The notes beneath the pieces are model-generated. The model was given only the letters and a program-made list of their open reading frames with translations. It was not told the DNA's origin and searched no databases. From Streptomyces sp. NRRL S-455 (lineage in GTDB: Bacteria > Actinomycetota > Actinomycetes > Streptomycetales > Streptomycetaceae): a stretch of DNA of 64,000 bases. Shown in pieces: positions 26,084 to 35,035 of this stretch. The stretch is from positions 1-64,000 of the forward strand of contig NZ_JOCT01000002.1 of assembly GCF_000717875.1 (NCBI RefSeq), read 5' to 3'. Every line of letters begins with the position of its first letter. Positions within the stretch are counted from its first letter, which is position 1. Position numbers and translations under genes: made by a program.

Positions 26084-26449
26084 TCAGCAACTGTCGAATC
26101 TCGACTGCGGTTCAGCTCGTGGGACCGCGTCGGCATCGGTCGTCTGCGCGCACCGCTGGGAGCCTGCGCCCGTAGGCAAGCAGCAGGAGCTCCGGACAGC
26201 GGCGTCGCGGCGCGCGACGCGGTCGGTCATCCGGTGCAGGTTGCCTCCCGACCGAGCCAGCTCCAGCGCCGTCCTGCCGAACGAGTACCTGAATCCCATG
26301 CTCATGTGTGCGGCGACCTCTCGCACCCGCCACCCGCTGCACAAGGTCGGCGCATCCCACTGGTGATCGGTCAGTCCGTCCAGCACGTCCGCCAGTTCGC
26401 GCCTCTCGGCCGCGATCTCGGCACGAACGTCCACCGCTGCGCTCTTCAT
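26084..26449 (-). pseudogene. Frameshifted maleylpyruvate isomerase-like (DinB-fold) protein
   Basis: From MKSAAVDVRAEIAAERRELA the sequence matches the mycothiol-dependent maleylpyruvate isomerase N-terminal domain: WDAPTLCSGWRVREVAAHM contains the histidine that binds metal in this family. After MTDRVARRDA the expected continuation (PELLLLAYGRR) is in another frame, so a frameshift near 26190 removes the rest. It is divergent from the LysR gene, the usual place for its target. Confidence 0.6.
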
Positions 26450-26520
26450 GATCACCAGCATCTCGGACGCTGGGCCAGCAGTCCAAGAGACAGTAATGCT
26501 CGCAACTAGCATCTCCGCTT

Positions 26521-27444
26521 ATGGAGCTCCGCCAGCTGCAGTACTTCCTCACCGTCGTCGAAGAAGCCAACTTCACCCGCGCCGCGGCCCGCCTGCATGT
26601 TGCGCAACCGGGGGTGAGTGCCCAGATCCGGCAGATGGAGAGGGAACTTGGGCAACCCCTGCTGGACCGGTCCGGTCGAAGGGTGACCACCACCGAAGCG
26701 GGCGAGGCTGTCCTTCCCTATGCGCGGGCAGCACTTGCGGCCATCGAGGGGATGCGGCAGACGGTGGACGAGTTCACCGGTCTGGTACGAGGACATGTCA
26801 CCATCGGCGTCGTCTCAGGGGCCGCCACCGACGAGTACGACCTGGCCGCCTTGCTCGCCGACTTCCACGACGAGCACCCGCAGGTGGAGATTTCCCTCAC
26901 CGAGGACACTTCAGCACGCATGCTCACCGCCCTGCGTCGCGGTGAACTCGACCTCGCCATCGTCGGCGTCACCGACGACGATCCCCTGCCGGGCACCAGC
27001 CTCCAAATCGTGATCGACACTCCACTGGTCGCCGCCATGACCCCGCAGGATCCACTGCTCCTCCCCGTCGGCCGCACAGCACTCCCACTGGCCGCGCTCG
27101 CCGACCGCCCACTCATCAGCCTTCCACGCGGCACCGGCATACGAGGCGCACTCGAACGCGCCTGCCGACAGGCCGGTTTCCAGCCACGCATCGCCTTCGA
27201 GGCCGCCGCGCCGAGCCTGCTGACACGCTTCGCCGCCCGCGGCCTCGGAGTTGCCATCCTCCCGGAGATCCCGTCCGAAGCCGCAGCCGCTCTCGGCCTC
27301 CGCACTCTCCCCCTGACCTCCCCCCGCCTCCGCGGCCGGATTGCTCTCGCATGGCCGACGGACGGTCCCACCACTCCGGCAGCCAAGGCCCTCCTCATCC
27401 GCATGCAAAAGGCCCTCCCACCGGCCAAACCCTCACAGCACTAA
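26521..27444 (+). CDS. LysR-family transcriptional regulator
   Basis: The protein (307 aa) is a full-length LysR regulator. The N-terminal winged helix is MELRQLQYFLTVVEEANFTR, then AARLHVAQPGVSAQIRQMER, and the C terminus is a two-lobed effector domain (about 90-295). Family members usually activate a divergent gene in response to a small molecule. The divergent gene here is a frameshifted isomerase-like pseudogene, so the regulator may have lost its target. The 71-bp gap to that gene should hold both promoters. Confidence 0.9.
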   Translation: MELRQLQYFLTVVEEANFTRAAARLHVAQPGVSAQIRQMERELGQPLLDRSGRRVTTTEAGEAVLPYARAALAAIEGMRQTVDEFTGLVRGHVTIGVVSGAATDEYDLAALLADFHDEHPQVEISLTEDTSARMLTALRRGELDLAIVGVTDDDPLPGTSLQIVIDTPLVAAMTPQDPLLLPVGRTALPLAALADRPLISLPRGTGIRGALERACRQAGFQPRIAFEAAAPSLLTRFAARGLGVAILPEIPSEAAAALGLRTLPLTSPRLRGRIALAWPTDGPTTPAAKALLIRMQKALPPAKPSQH

Positions 27445-27585
27445 CTGGCAGTTCGCTATCCGGTCGTGCGCTCGGTCTGGTTCGAACGGGTCCTGGATCG
27501 GGTGACATGTTGGGTGGTGGGGCATAGAGGAAGGGCCTCTTGGTAGCTCGCGGTTGTCGAGTCCAGCGAGAAACAAGAGGCCCTG

Positions 27586-28266
27586 TTGTCGAAGTGTCGC
27601 GTGGTCGTGGTTGCCGGGTCCAGTCCGTCCACTCCTGGGTGTGACTGTCTCGCCCATCGGTTCGGGAACGCGGCCGACCGGCCGGAGCGCCGACCCCGGT
27701 ACGGCTCGGACATGAGCGATGCGGAGTGGGCACTGGTGCGGGATCTGCTGCCGGTGCCGGGATGGCTGGCGGGCCGGGGTGGCCGTCCGGAGGGCTACTG
27801 CCACCGGCAGATGATCGACGCGGTGCGCTACCTCGTCGACAACGGCATCAAGTGGCGGGCGATGCCGTCCGACTTCCCGCCCTGGCCGCGGGTGTATTCC
27901 TTCTTCGCCCGCTGGCGGGAGGCGGGGCTGGTGGCCGAGCTGCACGACCGGCTGCGCGAGGCCGTCCGCCAGGCTGAGGGCCGCCGCCCGGAGCCGAGCG
28001 CGGCGGTCGTGGACTCGCAGTCGGTGAAGGCGGACACCACCGTCACCCTCGCTTCACAGGGATACGACGCCGGGAAGAAGATCAACGGGCGCAAACGACA
28101 TCTGCTCACCGACACCCTCGGACTGCTTCTGGCCGTGCTGGTCACACCGGCATCCGCGACCGACCGGGACGCTGCCCGCATCCTGCTGCCCGCAGCAAAG
28201 AAGCACCTCCGGCGGCTGACGCGGGTCTGGGCCGACGGCGGTTACACCGGTCACCTCACCGACTGA
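27586..28266 (+). pseudogene. IS5-family transposase, 3' truncated and frameshifted
   Basis: The frame gives 226 residues and includes SDMSDAEWALVRDLLPVPGW, the first catalytic aspartate in AAVVDSQSVKADTTV, the conserved GKKINGRKRHLLTDTLGLLL and the second aspartate in VWADGGYTG. The glutamate-containing C-terminal part is missing. After the stop, QHLGHVLDIVRRN continues in another frame before the junction with the opposite copy. It cannot transpose. Confidence 0.75.
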
Positions 28267-28318
28267 CCACCCAGCACCTCGGACACGTCCTCGACATCGT
28301 CCGCCGCAACGTGGCGTG

Positions 28319-28531
28319 CTAGCCCTCGGGCCGTCCACCCCGCCCCTGGAACCAGGCCGGCACCGGCAACAACGGCCGGACGGCCGCCCACTCCGTGTCC
28401 GTCATGTCCGACGAATACCAGCGCACCCGGTCCGGATGGTCGGCCGCGTTGCCGTACACATGCGCGAGGCAATCGCACGGCACGGCGGGCGAGTGGAAGT
28501 CAACGTGCTCGGGCACGTACAACAAAGACAA
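28319..28531 (-). pseudogene. IS5-family transposase N-terminal fragment
   Basis: The 70-residue fragment reads CDCLAHVYGNAADHPDR, then SDMTDTEWAAVRPLLPVPAW and GRGGRPEG, and ends abruptly at the junction. It is related to, but clearly different from, the copy at 27586. Confidence 0.7.
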
Positions 28532-28615
28532 CAGGGCCTCCGGGAACCACTCGGAATGGGATCACACCCCCGAGCTACCAGGAGGCCCTGCTTTCACGCG
28601 CGGAAACCGCCGCAG

Positions 28616-28670
28616 TCACCCGATCGAGACCCCCGTTCGATCGATAGCCTTCAAGATCGGTACGGGCAAC
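28616..28670 (+). repeat. Direct repeat, left copy, flanking GNAT gene
   Basis: TCACCCGATCGAGAC, then CCCGTTCGATCGA and GATCGGTACGGGCAAC. The same sequence recurs at 29274-29327 in the same orientation with about 7 differences. Weaker similarity (GCCCTGCT, TCA) extends 30 bp to the left of both copies. Confidence 0.8.
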
Positions 28671-28676
28671 AACCAC

Positions 28677-29180
28677 TTACGTGTCGGGATGCTCCGGCAG
28701 GGCGAGCCAGTCCGACCAGGAGATCTCGCGGCCGAGGAAGCGCGGCTGCTCGAACGGCCAGTCGGCGGCGATCCACTGCGGCACCAGCGCGTCGAGGGCC
28801 TGCTCGACCTTGCTGCCCACCAGCTCGTCCACCACCCACCAGGAGATCTCGCCGTCCGCGCCGACCCTCTCCGGTGGGTCGATGTAGACACAGCCGAGCA
28901 GAGCTGTCTCCGCCGCGTCGAACAGCGCGTAGTTGAAGGACTGGTGCGCGGCGATCTCCTTCTCGTGCCGCAACAGGTCGGCCTGGTCGGCCTCGAAGGT
29001 CATGGTGGCTGCGGGCCAGCCCCAGGCCGGGCCGAAGATGGTCCACAGCCGCTCGCGCGAACCCATCACAGCCGGATAGTCGAGCAGGGTGTCACCCTCC
29101 CGGATCGGCCGCAGGTGATGACCACCGCCCGGCAGCGGTACCCGGACGGGGTGGACGAAGTCATCGGGAAGCCAGCTCAT
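28677..29180 (-). CDS. GNAT-type N-acetyltransferase-like protein
   Basis: The 167-residue protein starts MSWLPDDFVHPVRVPLPGGG, then HHLRPIREGDTLLDYPAVMG. The pattern of strands (FNYALFDAAETALLGCVYID, EISWWVVDELVGSK) resembles GNAT acetyltransferases, but the acetyl-CoA-binding Q/R-x-x-G-x-G/A loop is poorly kept, so activity is uncertain. The gene sits exactly between two 55-bp direct repeats and next to IS remnants, which suggests that it travelled with them. Confidence 0.7.
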   Translation of the reverse strand: MSWLPDDFVHPVRVPLPGGGHHLRPIREGDTLLDYPAVMGSRERLWTIFGPAWGWPAATMTFEADQADLLRHEKEIAAHQSFNYALFDAAETALLGCVYIDPPERVGADGEISWWVVDELVGSKVEQALDALVPQWIAADWPFEQPRFLGREISWSDWLALPEHPDT

Positions 29181-29273
29181 GGCGCCCGACCGTAGCAGCG
29201 CGCGACCGTCCGCTCCCCTGGATACTCCCCGTACATCGTCAGGCCCTGCTCTCATGCCGGGCAGGGCCCGCGA

Positions 29274-29327
29274 TCACCCGATCGAGACTCCCGTTCGATC
29301 GACAGACTCCATGATCGGTATGGCAAC
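29274..29327 (+). repeat. Direct repeat, right copy, flanking GNAT gene
   Basis: TCACCCGATCGAGAC, then CCCGTTCGATCGA and GATCGGTATGGCAAC, matching the copy at 28616-28670. It lies 83 bp before the next GNAT gene, possibly within its promoter region. Confidence 0.8.
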
Positions 29328-29409
29328 GGCTTCTCACACCAGTCCTACTCCCGGTGAGCGGCTGATCGATCACTTGGCCCGACCTCGAAAGAGAGATCAT
29401 CATGTGGGG

Positions 29410-29946
29410 ATGTCTGACAACCAATCCTCTGTAGCACCGGCTGTAGTGCGGCTTCCTCAGTACACGAAGACGGACCAGCACGAGATCCTCGGTGACGGCG
29501 ATGATCCCTTCGGTGTTGCCGCGGCCGGTTTGACCTGGCTGCCCAAAAAAGAGCACTTCGGTATCAGACACGGCGACCGGCTTGTGGCACACGCCGGCCT
29601 CCTCCGGCTGCCAGTTGCGATCGGTGATGTCGAGACAGAGGTGGTAGGCGTCGGTGGAGTGGCCGTCGCACCCGACATGCAGGGCCAGGGGTTGGCCCGG
29701 CGCGTGGTCACAGCGGCACTTGACCACGCTCGCACGATGGGGCCTCAGCACGCGCTCCTGTTCTGCCGACCTCCCCTCGTGCCGCTGTACCAGCGCCTCG
29801 GATGGCACGCCCTCGACAAGGAGGTGCTTGTCGAACAACCCGAAAACCGCCTGGTGACCATGCCACTGCGGACCATGGTGACACCCCTGCGCGACAACGC
29901 ATGCTGGCCTTCAAAGCCAGTGCGTCTGTTCTCCCTCCCGATGTGA
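29410..29946 (+). CDS. GNAT-family N-acetyltransferase
   Basis: The 178-residue protein from MSDNQSSVAPAVVRLPQYTK has the GNAT core: VVGVGGVAVAPDMQGQGLAR, where the Q-G-x-G/A segment binds acetyl-CoA, then VVTAALDHARTMGPQHALLF and VPLYQRLGWHAL. The family transfers acetyl groups to amines of antibiotics, peptides or polyamines; the substrate cannot be told. The ATG at 29410 has GTGGGG close upstream; the frame is open to 29179 but the repeat there is non-coding. Confidence 0.82.
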   Translation: MSDNQSSVAPAVVRLPQYTKTDQHEILGDGDDPFGVAAAGLTWLPKKEHFGIRHGDRLVAHAGLLRLPVAIGDVETEVVGVGGVAVAPDMQGQGLARRVVTAALDHARTMGPQHALLFCRPPLVPLYQRLGWHALDKEVLVEQPENRLVTMPLRTMVTPLRDNACWPSKPVRLFSLPM

Positions 29947-30157
29947 CGGGCCCCTTCCGCGAGGGCCGTCCAGCGGGGCAACAAAAGCCCCATCCCGGTG
30001 ACAGCGGTGTCAGTTCTCGCTGACATTTTCCGGCTCTGTGATCAACAAGTGGTGCTCGAACTCGACGACAAACGGTGTCAGCTCTCGGTCACGAAGCCAG
30101 ACGGTCTTCTCGGAAGATCGAGGTGTCGTAGGAATTTGATCAGGCGGGCTTGGCCCC

Positions 30158-30697
30158 CTAGCTGTCTGCCTCACGGCGCATCAGGTCCGGGCGGCAGTCA
30201 GCGACACCAAAGGCCCGTTGGAGCCCTTCCGCCAGGGCACGGTCGATGCGGTAGAGCCGCGCCTGTTCGTCCCGCTGAAGCAGTTGACCCGCGCCAGCCG
30301 GGCCGACGCGGCGTTGCACCGCCTTGACGCTCGTCAGAGATCCGCCGATCTTCGTCCGCGGTATCGGGGCTGTCGGGTGCTCGGCGAAATGCTGCTGGAT
30401 GTCCTCGTACGACGCAGTGCCGCCCATCTCCACGATGCGACGCAGAACCGCCCGCGCCCCGGGCATCAGGGACCCGATCATCTGAAACAGCAGTCGGTCC
30501 GTCCAGCCTTCCCCGAGGTCGTCATCCCCCAGGTCTTCCAGGCCGGGGCGGGGCTCGGCCGCCGGTGCGTCGCGCCAGCCGGCCGGAACACTGGGACGCA
30601 GTCCGTAGGCTGCCTGCACAGCGGCGATCGCCTGCTCGTAGCTGTCGGTCTCAGTGTCGATGATCAGCCGCACGCCCCGCCCCTTCGTGGATGCCAT
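30158..30697 (-). CDS. Hypothetical protein with winged-helix-like C terminus
   Basis: The 179-residue protein starts MASTKGRGVRLIIDTETDSY. Residues 85-175 (RAVLRRIVEMGGTASYEDIQ, TKIGGSLTSVKAVQRRVG, ARLYRIDRALAEGLQRAFG) read like a winged helix, of a sort found in streptomycete accessory proteins of unknown role. An ATG 6 bases further upstream is equally possible. No neighbour helps to define its function. The 460 bp upstream of it show no convincing gene. Confidence 0.55.
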   Translation of the reverse strand: MASTKGRGVRLIIDTETDSYEQAIAAVQAAYGLRPSVPAGWRDAPAAEPRPGLEDLGDDDLGEGWTDRLLFQMIGSLMPGARAVLRRIVEMGGTASYEDIQQHFAEHPTAPIPRTKIGGSLTSVKAVQRRVGPAGAGQLLQRDEQARLYRIDRALAEGLQRAFGVADCRPDLMRREADS

Positions 30698-31168
30698 GGC
30701 CATCCTGCCCCACCAGCCCGGCCTCCCCGCTCCGGCCCTCGCCGCACTCACTGCCGCCCGGACTGACGCCGACCAACCCCACTCCCCCGACACGCCCCAG
30801 GACCCAGCCGACTTGAAGGCCACTGCCGAGAGCTACCTGTACGAAGGTCCTCGCCGACTCGGCCACCGGCTTCTCGCCCCAGCACCCGTTGCACCCTCCC
30901 GCAGCCCTGCGGGTCCGGGCGCGGTTCTGCCGGACGGCTGGGCACCGCACTCAAGCCCCGCATCCTCGAGTGACCACCGGTGATCGCTACCGGACGTATC
31001 GGTGGGCATGGGGCACGCACTTCTAGCTACTGCTGGCAGTCCGGGCGGCCGCGACGATCTGACTTACCGCTCGTCAGGGTGATGATGCTCCCGGTTCCCG
31101 GGCGCGCCGCCACGAGGGATCGCTACGAAGAGGCACCACCTGTTCGTGCTCTTCGTCAAGGAGCCGCC

Positions 31169-31363
31169 GTGCGCCCTGCCCTCACCGTCCTGGCCGCCGT
31201 CCTTCTCGCCTTACTGCCCACCGCGATCGCTCCTACCGCGCAGGCCGCGCCAGCTGCCGAAACCCTGCCGCTGGCCGAAGCGGTGCGGTGGCCCGGCTGC
31301 CCGTCGCTGCTGAGGACCGCACCGGTTATGGCCGCGAGCAGTCCTTCGGCGGCCCCGCCAGTC
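31169..31363 (+). pseudogene. Secreted HNH endonuclease, N-terminal fragment
   Basis: AAGGAGCC precedes a GTG that opens a signal peptide (RPALTVLAAVLLALLPTAIA, PTAQA cleavage region). The mature start LPLAEAV continues as ARLPVAAEDRTGYGRE in a shifted frame, the usual opening of streptomycete secreted HNH (DUF1524) nucleases. The frame breaks after about 40 codons, and the nuclease domain is absent because the sequence switches to a helicase-associated fragment at about 31362. Confidence 0.6.
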
Positions 31364-31571
31364 CTTCGAACGTGAGGGGCACCTGCGCGTACCCCGGAAG
31401 CACGTCGAACGGATCGTCGTCGGCGGCGACGGGAGGGGCGGCAGCGGCAAGGACCAGGAGGAGCGAGAGCTCCGGCTCGGTGCATGGATCGGCAACCAGC
31501 GCAGCCGGGCCGCGACGCTGTCGGAGGACCGGCGCGAGCAGCTCTCCCGCATCGGCATGCGCTGGGCATAA
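31362..31571 (+). pseudogene. Helicase-associated-domain C-terminal fragment
   Basis: A frame with no start reads SFEREGHLRVPRKHVERIVV, then ELRLGAWIGNQRSRAATLSE and RREQLSRIGMRWA, a single C-terminal helicase-associated repeat like those ending the genes at 332-2536 and 8206-9561. It belongs to a different subfamily member, since the residues differ widely. It is the third relic of this family in the window and is fused directly to the nuclease fragment. Confidence 0.65.
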
Positions 31572-31616
31572 CCCGATCACGCCATAAGAACCGACGTCTA
31601 AGGCAGGATAGGGGCC

Positions 31617-31975
31617 ATGGATCTACCGTCCGACGTGCCGCGCATGCGTGCGGGTGACGCGCTGATATTGCGGCCCTGGCGGCTCGACGACCTCCATCTG
31701 GTGCGGGAGGCTGCGGATGACACATACATTCCGTTGATCACCACCGTCCCCGCCCTGTACTCACACGACGAGGGAGTGGCGTTCGTCGAGCGGCAGTGGG
31801 AACGGACACGCGAGCGGAAGCGGGTATCCGTTCGTGATAGCCCGGGCCGAGGACGATCGGCCGCTGGGCACGGTCGGGCTGTGGGTGAGCGAGGCCCCGC
31901 AGGGGCGGGCCACCTTGGGCTATTGGGTGGTGAAGTCCGCGCGGGGTCTGGGGGCGGCCTCGGCGGCCCTGCAAG
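31617..31975 (+). pseudogene. GNAT acetyltransferase, frameshifted and truncated
   Basis: The ATG frame (MRAGDALILRPWRLDDLHLV, YSHDEGVAFVERQWERTRE) is the N-terminal half of a GNAT enzyme. The second half (YPFVIARAEDDRPLGTVGLW, GRATLGYWVVKSARGLGAAS) continues in another frame from about 31815. The C terminus is lost near 31975, inside the acetyl-CoA site. Confidence 0.65.
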
Positions 31976-32558
31976 CGGTCAGGACAGCACAGCTAGGGCC
32001 GAGGCGTTGGCGCCTGCTTCCTCCACCGCGGTGGGCGCGCCGGACGCGGCGCCGCGTCCGGCGCGTGCCGCCCGGGCGCCGCAGACCTCGCGCCGCCCGG
32101 GCTTGTAGAAAGCCGCCCCCGCCGGCACTCCGGTATCCGGGGCTGCGTTGCCCCTCGCCCTCCACCTCTCCGGCGACTCCCGCCACGGCCCCCTGCCCGC
32201 ACCGACGGCGGCGGACGGCGCGGACCTCGACCTCAACGCCGCCTTCAACACCAGCCGGGTATGCCACGGCTTCGGAGACACCGGGTAGCGGTACGACGGC
32301 ACCGGCCGCGACGGCCACATGTGGTCCGGGCAGCAGTGCTGCTGCCAGCACGAGCACTGCGGGTGCGGTGCCTGCGGCGGATTTCCCTTGCGACGAGGTC
32401 GCCTATGTCGTTTACGCCACCGTCCTGCTGCGCCAGGGGTCCGCGCACCCAGTGTTCTTGACACCAGAGTTGACGGCTACTTTATGTACGCAAGCCGAGA
32501 GGGTGCGGCCGCACCGCCAGAATGAGGCCCCCCACCCTGGGAAGAGGGAAGTAAGCCG
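31976..32558. other. Degraded stretch without recognisable gene
   Basis: About 580 bp of very GC-rich sequence with no frame that has consistent coding character. It lies between the broken GNAT gene and the start of the subtilase pair; the promoter for that pair should be near its right end. Confidence 0.35.
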
Positions 32559-33437
32559 ATGTCCTATCCGCCGGCTCCGAACGGCGCGAATCCGTACAAC
32601 CAGCAGCCGATGCCCGCAGCACCCTCACAGGCACCGGGCTATCCGTCGTCCGGCCCGGCCCCGTGGATCCCGCCGCAGGGCGGTACGCCGTCCAGCGGCC
32701 GAGGCCGCAAGGTCTTCGGCGTGCTGATGGGCGCCTTCGGTGCGCTGCTCCTCCTTGGCGGCGGCATGTTCACGGTGCACACGTACGGCAAGACTTCGCA
32801 GAAGCTGCCCAACGACGCCTACGGCCTCACTATGTGGAGGGACGAGCCGGTCGACAAGTTCTTCCCCGATTTCTTGGGAGGCCGCGGCGGCGACTTCGGC
32901 GACCCATACGACCCCGCCGAGGCGCTGTGGTTCCGGCAAGGGATCTCTCAGGACACCGACTGCGACAAGGGGCTGGACGGCAAGACCCTTGCGGCGGCGA
33001 AGGAGCAGGGCTGCAAGGCCGTGCTGCGAGCGACATACATCGACGCCACGGCGAACATGGTCGCGACCGTCGCCGTTGTGGTGTTGCCCGACGGCCCGGC
33101 GGACAACGGGCCCAAGGACAAGGTCGGCGAGGTGTACAGCGACTACCGCCTCCTGGAGCCCGCAGTCGTCCAGTACCCGGTGCCCGGCACCCTGGCGAGC
33201 AAGCCCTGGAAGCGCAGCGGCGCCTACTTGTGGGCCGTCCACGGAAAGCAGATTCCGTACGCGGTCGGGGCCGCGATCGGCTCGGTGGACGGCCACCACG
33301 CGGGCGAACTGCCAGGCGAATTCGGCCAGATCAGCGGCAACGAAACCGACCGCGAGGCCTGGCACGCCAACGCCCAGGACCTCGTGGAGCTCTACACCGC
33401 CCACCTGGCCCACCTGCAGATGGGAGGCCTGCGATGA
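32559..33437 (+). CDS. Membrane-anchored extracytoplasmic protein paired with subtilase
   Basis: The 292-residue protein has a proline-rich cytoplasmic N terminus (residues 1-50, NPYNQQPMPAAPSQAPGYPS), one membrane helix at about 53-74 and an extracytoplasmic domain with two cysteines (DTDCDKG and EQGCKAV) that could form a disulfide. GGGAAG lies upstream of the ATG. The stop overlaps the start of the subtilase gene by 4 bases, so the two are translationally coupled. It may be a partner or substrate of the protease; its family is not recognised. Confidence 0.75.
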   Translation: MSYPPAPNGANPYNQQPMPAAPSQAPGYPSSGPAPWIPPQGGTPSSGRGRKVFGVLMGAFGALLLLGGGMFTVHTYGKTSQKLPNDAYGLTMWRDEPVDKFFPDFLGGRGGDFGDPYDPAEALWFRQGISQDTDCDKGLDGKTLAAAKEQGCKAVLRATYIDATANMVATVAVVVLPDGPADNGPKDKVGEVYSDYRLLEPAVVQYPVPGTLASKPWKRSGAYLWAVHGKQIPYAVGAAIGSVDGHHAGELPGEFGQISGNETDREAWHANAQDLVELYTAHLAHLQMGGLR

Positions 33438-34597
33438 CGTGCCGGCCCCTGCACACCGCCGCGATCACCGCTGTGGCGCTCAGCGCGCTCCTCGGCGCCA
33501 CCGTCTCGTCGGCGGGAAGCGCCACCGCAGCCGAATCCACTCCCAGGAGTTGGGAGTCCGCTGCCTTGGACCTGCCCGCGGCACACAAGATCACCCGGGG
33601 AAAGGGGGTGACCGTCGCGGTGCTGGACAGCGGCATCGAGCAGAACCACCCAGCACTTCGGGGCAAAGTCGACAAGATAGGCCCCGATTTCTATGACCAG
33701 GACGGCCTCAAGCCCGGCGATAAGGGCTACGGCTCCCACGGCACGGCCATGGTCTCGGATGTCCTCAAGGTGGCGCCCGAGGCACGGATCATTACGGCCC
33801 GGGTCCTCGACGACAGGGAACATGATGAAAAGCCGGAACAGCAGGAAGACGTCAGAAGTCCGCTGTCGCAGGGCGTGGACTGGGCGGTGAAGAACGGTGC
33901 CGACGTGATCTCCATGTCGCTGAGCGGCGGCCGGTTCAACGAATTCGACGAGTTCGATGTCGCGGCGATGGCTCGCGCAACCCAGAAGGGCGTGGTCCTC
34001 CTGGCCGGCTCGGGCAACAGTGCGAAAGAATTCAACGACGGCAACTTCCCGGCAGGCTACGCCAATGTGATCTCAGTGGCGGCGACCGACCAGAACGGCG
34101 AGAGGGCCGAGTTTTCAACGGTCCGGACGCACAACACCATCGCGGCCCCCGGGGTCGCCATCATCAGCGCGGACAAGAACACCAACGGCTTCCGACCGAT
34201 CCAGGGAACCTCCCCAGCCACCGCCCTCGCCTCCGGCGTCGCCGCACTCGTCATGGCCAAGAACCCCGACCTGACTCCGGCCCAACTCCGCGAGATCCTG
34301 ATCCGCACCGCGGATCACCCCAAGGGCGGCCACAATCCACTCGTTGGCGCCGGCCAGATCAACGCCGCCGCCGCGGTCCGCGCGGCATCCAGCCCCAAGA
34401 ACATCGACACGTCCGCGCAGGCCTACAAGGGCAAACTCACCACGTTCGGGAAGCCGAGCGGCACCTCCAAGTTCAGCCACCCGCCCATCAACCAGGGCTA
34501 CTTGACCATCGGCTTGGGAACAGCGGGCGCCGGGGTGCTCCTGATCGCCGGTGGCGTACTGCTGGCACTTCGCAAGCGGCGACAGCCGGGCTTCTGA
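33434..34597 (+). CDS. Membrane-anchored S8 subtilisin-like protease (mycosin/MycP type)
   Basis: The 387-residue protein has a signal peptide (about 1-32), a subtilase domain and a C-terminal membrane helix (about 357-380) followed by basic residues. The catalytic triad is visible: Asp65 in VAVLDSGIE, His102 in SHGTAMVSD and Ser260 in QGTSPATALASG. This is the layout of type VII secretion mycosins, which process or stabilise ESX machinery outside the membrane. No EccC, EsxA or other ESX gene is in the window, so a role away from ESX is possible. It overlaps the preceding gene by 4 bases and is followed by a perfect hairpin. Confidence 0.9.
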   Translation: MTCRPLHTAAITAVALSALLGATVSSAGSATAAESTPRSWESAALDLPAAHKITRGKGVTVAVLDSGIEQNHPALRGKVDKIGPDFYDQDGLKPGDKGYGSHGTAMVSDVLKVAPEARIITARVLDDREHDEKPEQQEDVRSPLSQGVDWAVKNGADVISMSLSGGRFNEFDEFDVAAMARATQKGVVLLAGSGNSAKEFNDGNFPAGYANVISVAATDQNGERAEFSTVRTHNTIAAPGVAIISADKNTNGFRPIQGTSPATALASGVAALVMAKNPDLTPAQLREILIRTADHPKGGHNPLVGAGQINAAAAVRAASSPKNIDTSAQAYKGKLTTFGKPSGTSKFSHPPINQGYLTIGLGTAGAGVLLIAGGVLLALRKRRQPGF

Positions 34598-34623
34598 TTC
34601 GCCTGGCGACACTTCTGCCGTGA

Positions 34624-34653
34624 GGGCCGGTCCGGGCTTCTCCGGACCGGCCC
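34624..34653 (+). terminator. Perfect 12-bp hairpin terminator
   Basis: GGGCCGGTCCGG pairs perfectly with CCGGACCGGCCC around a 6-base loop, 26 bases after the subtilase stop codon. Confidence 0.75.
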
Positions 34654-34659
34654 ATGGCG

Positions 34660-34860
34660 TGCGCCTGGCGGGTCCCGCACATACAGGTGAGACTCACAGG
34701 GGCCACCGTCGCCGCAGGTACCTTCTTCGCTGGGTGGGACCTACTCGGCGTCCGGGAACTCAAGCCTGAGCGTCGGATCGACTCCAAGGCGCTCTTCGGC
34801 CTGGTGAAACCCTCCTTCGGTGTGGTGGTCGGGGCCGGCGCTCTGCGGTACGCCTCGGGG
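34660..34860 (+). pseudogene. N-terminal remnant of pentapeptide-repeat-type protein
   Basis: The frame reads ATVAAGTFFAGWDLLGVREL, then RRIDSKALFGLVKPSFGVVV and GAGAL. This matches the membrane-proximal N terminus of streptomycete pentapeptide-repeat proteins, which usually continue GALVALVVAYRRQR. Here coding character ends at GAGAL and no pentapeptide repeats follow. The next 175 bp show nothing. Confidence 0.4.
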
Positions 34861-35035
34861 GGCGAACAGCCGACGCCAGGACGGCCCCGCGCCGGAACCC
34901 GGCCCTCCGTGCAGGTGGGTACGCGGTGCCGATGCTGCGGGTCAGCCCGGCGTCCCGCAACCAATTCGGGGCCGGCCCGGCGGCTCACGGGGGCAGACAG
35001 GTGCGGGCCGGTGCAACGGTTTTCGGGGTGGTTGC

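Larger units (their letters stand above)
27531..28600. mobile_element. Two truncated IS5-type elements fused head to head
   Basis: The left copy reads rightwards and the right copy reads leftwards. Both keep the same subterminal hairpin: AAGGGCCTCTTG with CAAGAGGCCCT at 27531-27584, and CAGGGCCTCC with GGAGGCCCTG near 28532-28590. The next conserved bases outside are CGAGCTACCA in inverted order. Both transposase genes lose their 3' parts and are joined near 28310-28318. The structure fits recombination or nested insertion followed by deletion. Neither copy can be autonomous. Confidence 0.6.

Noticed and set aside
30704..31020. Plus-strand frame RPFVDAMAILPHQPGLPAP and minus-strand overlaps
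   Set aside because: Neither has an RBS or family signal, and coding bias is weak.
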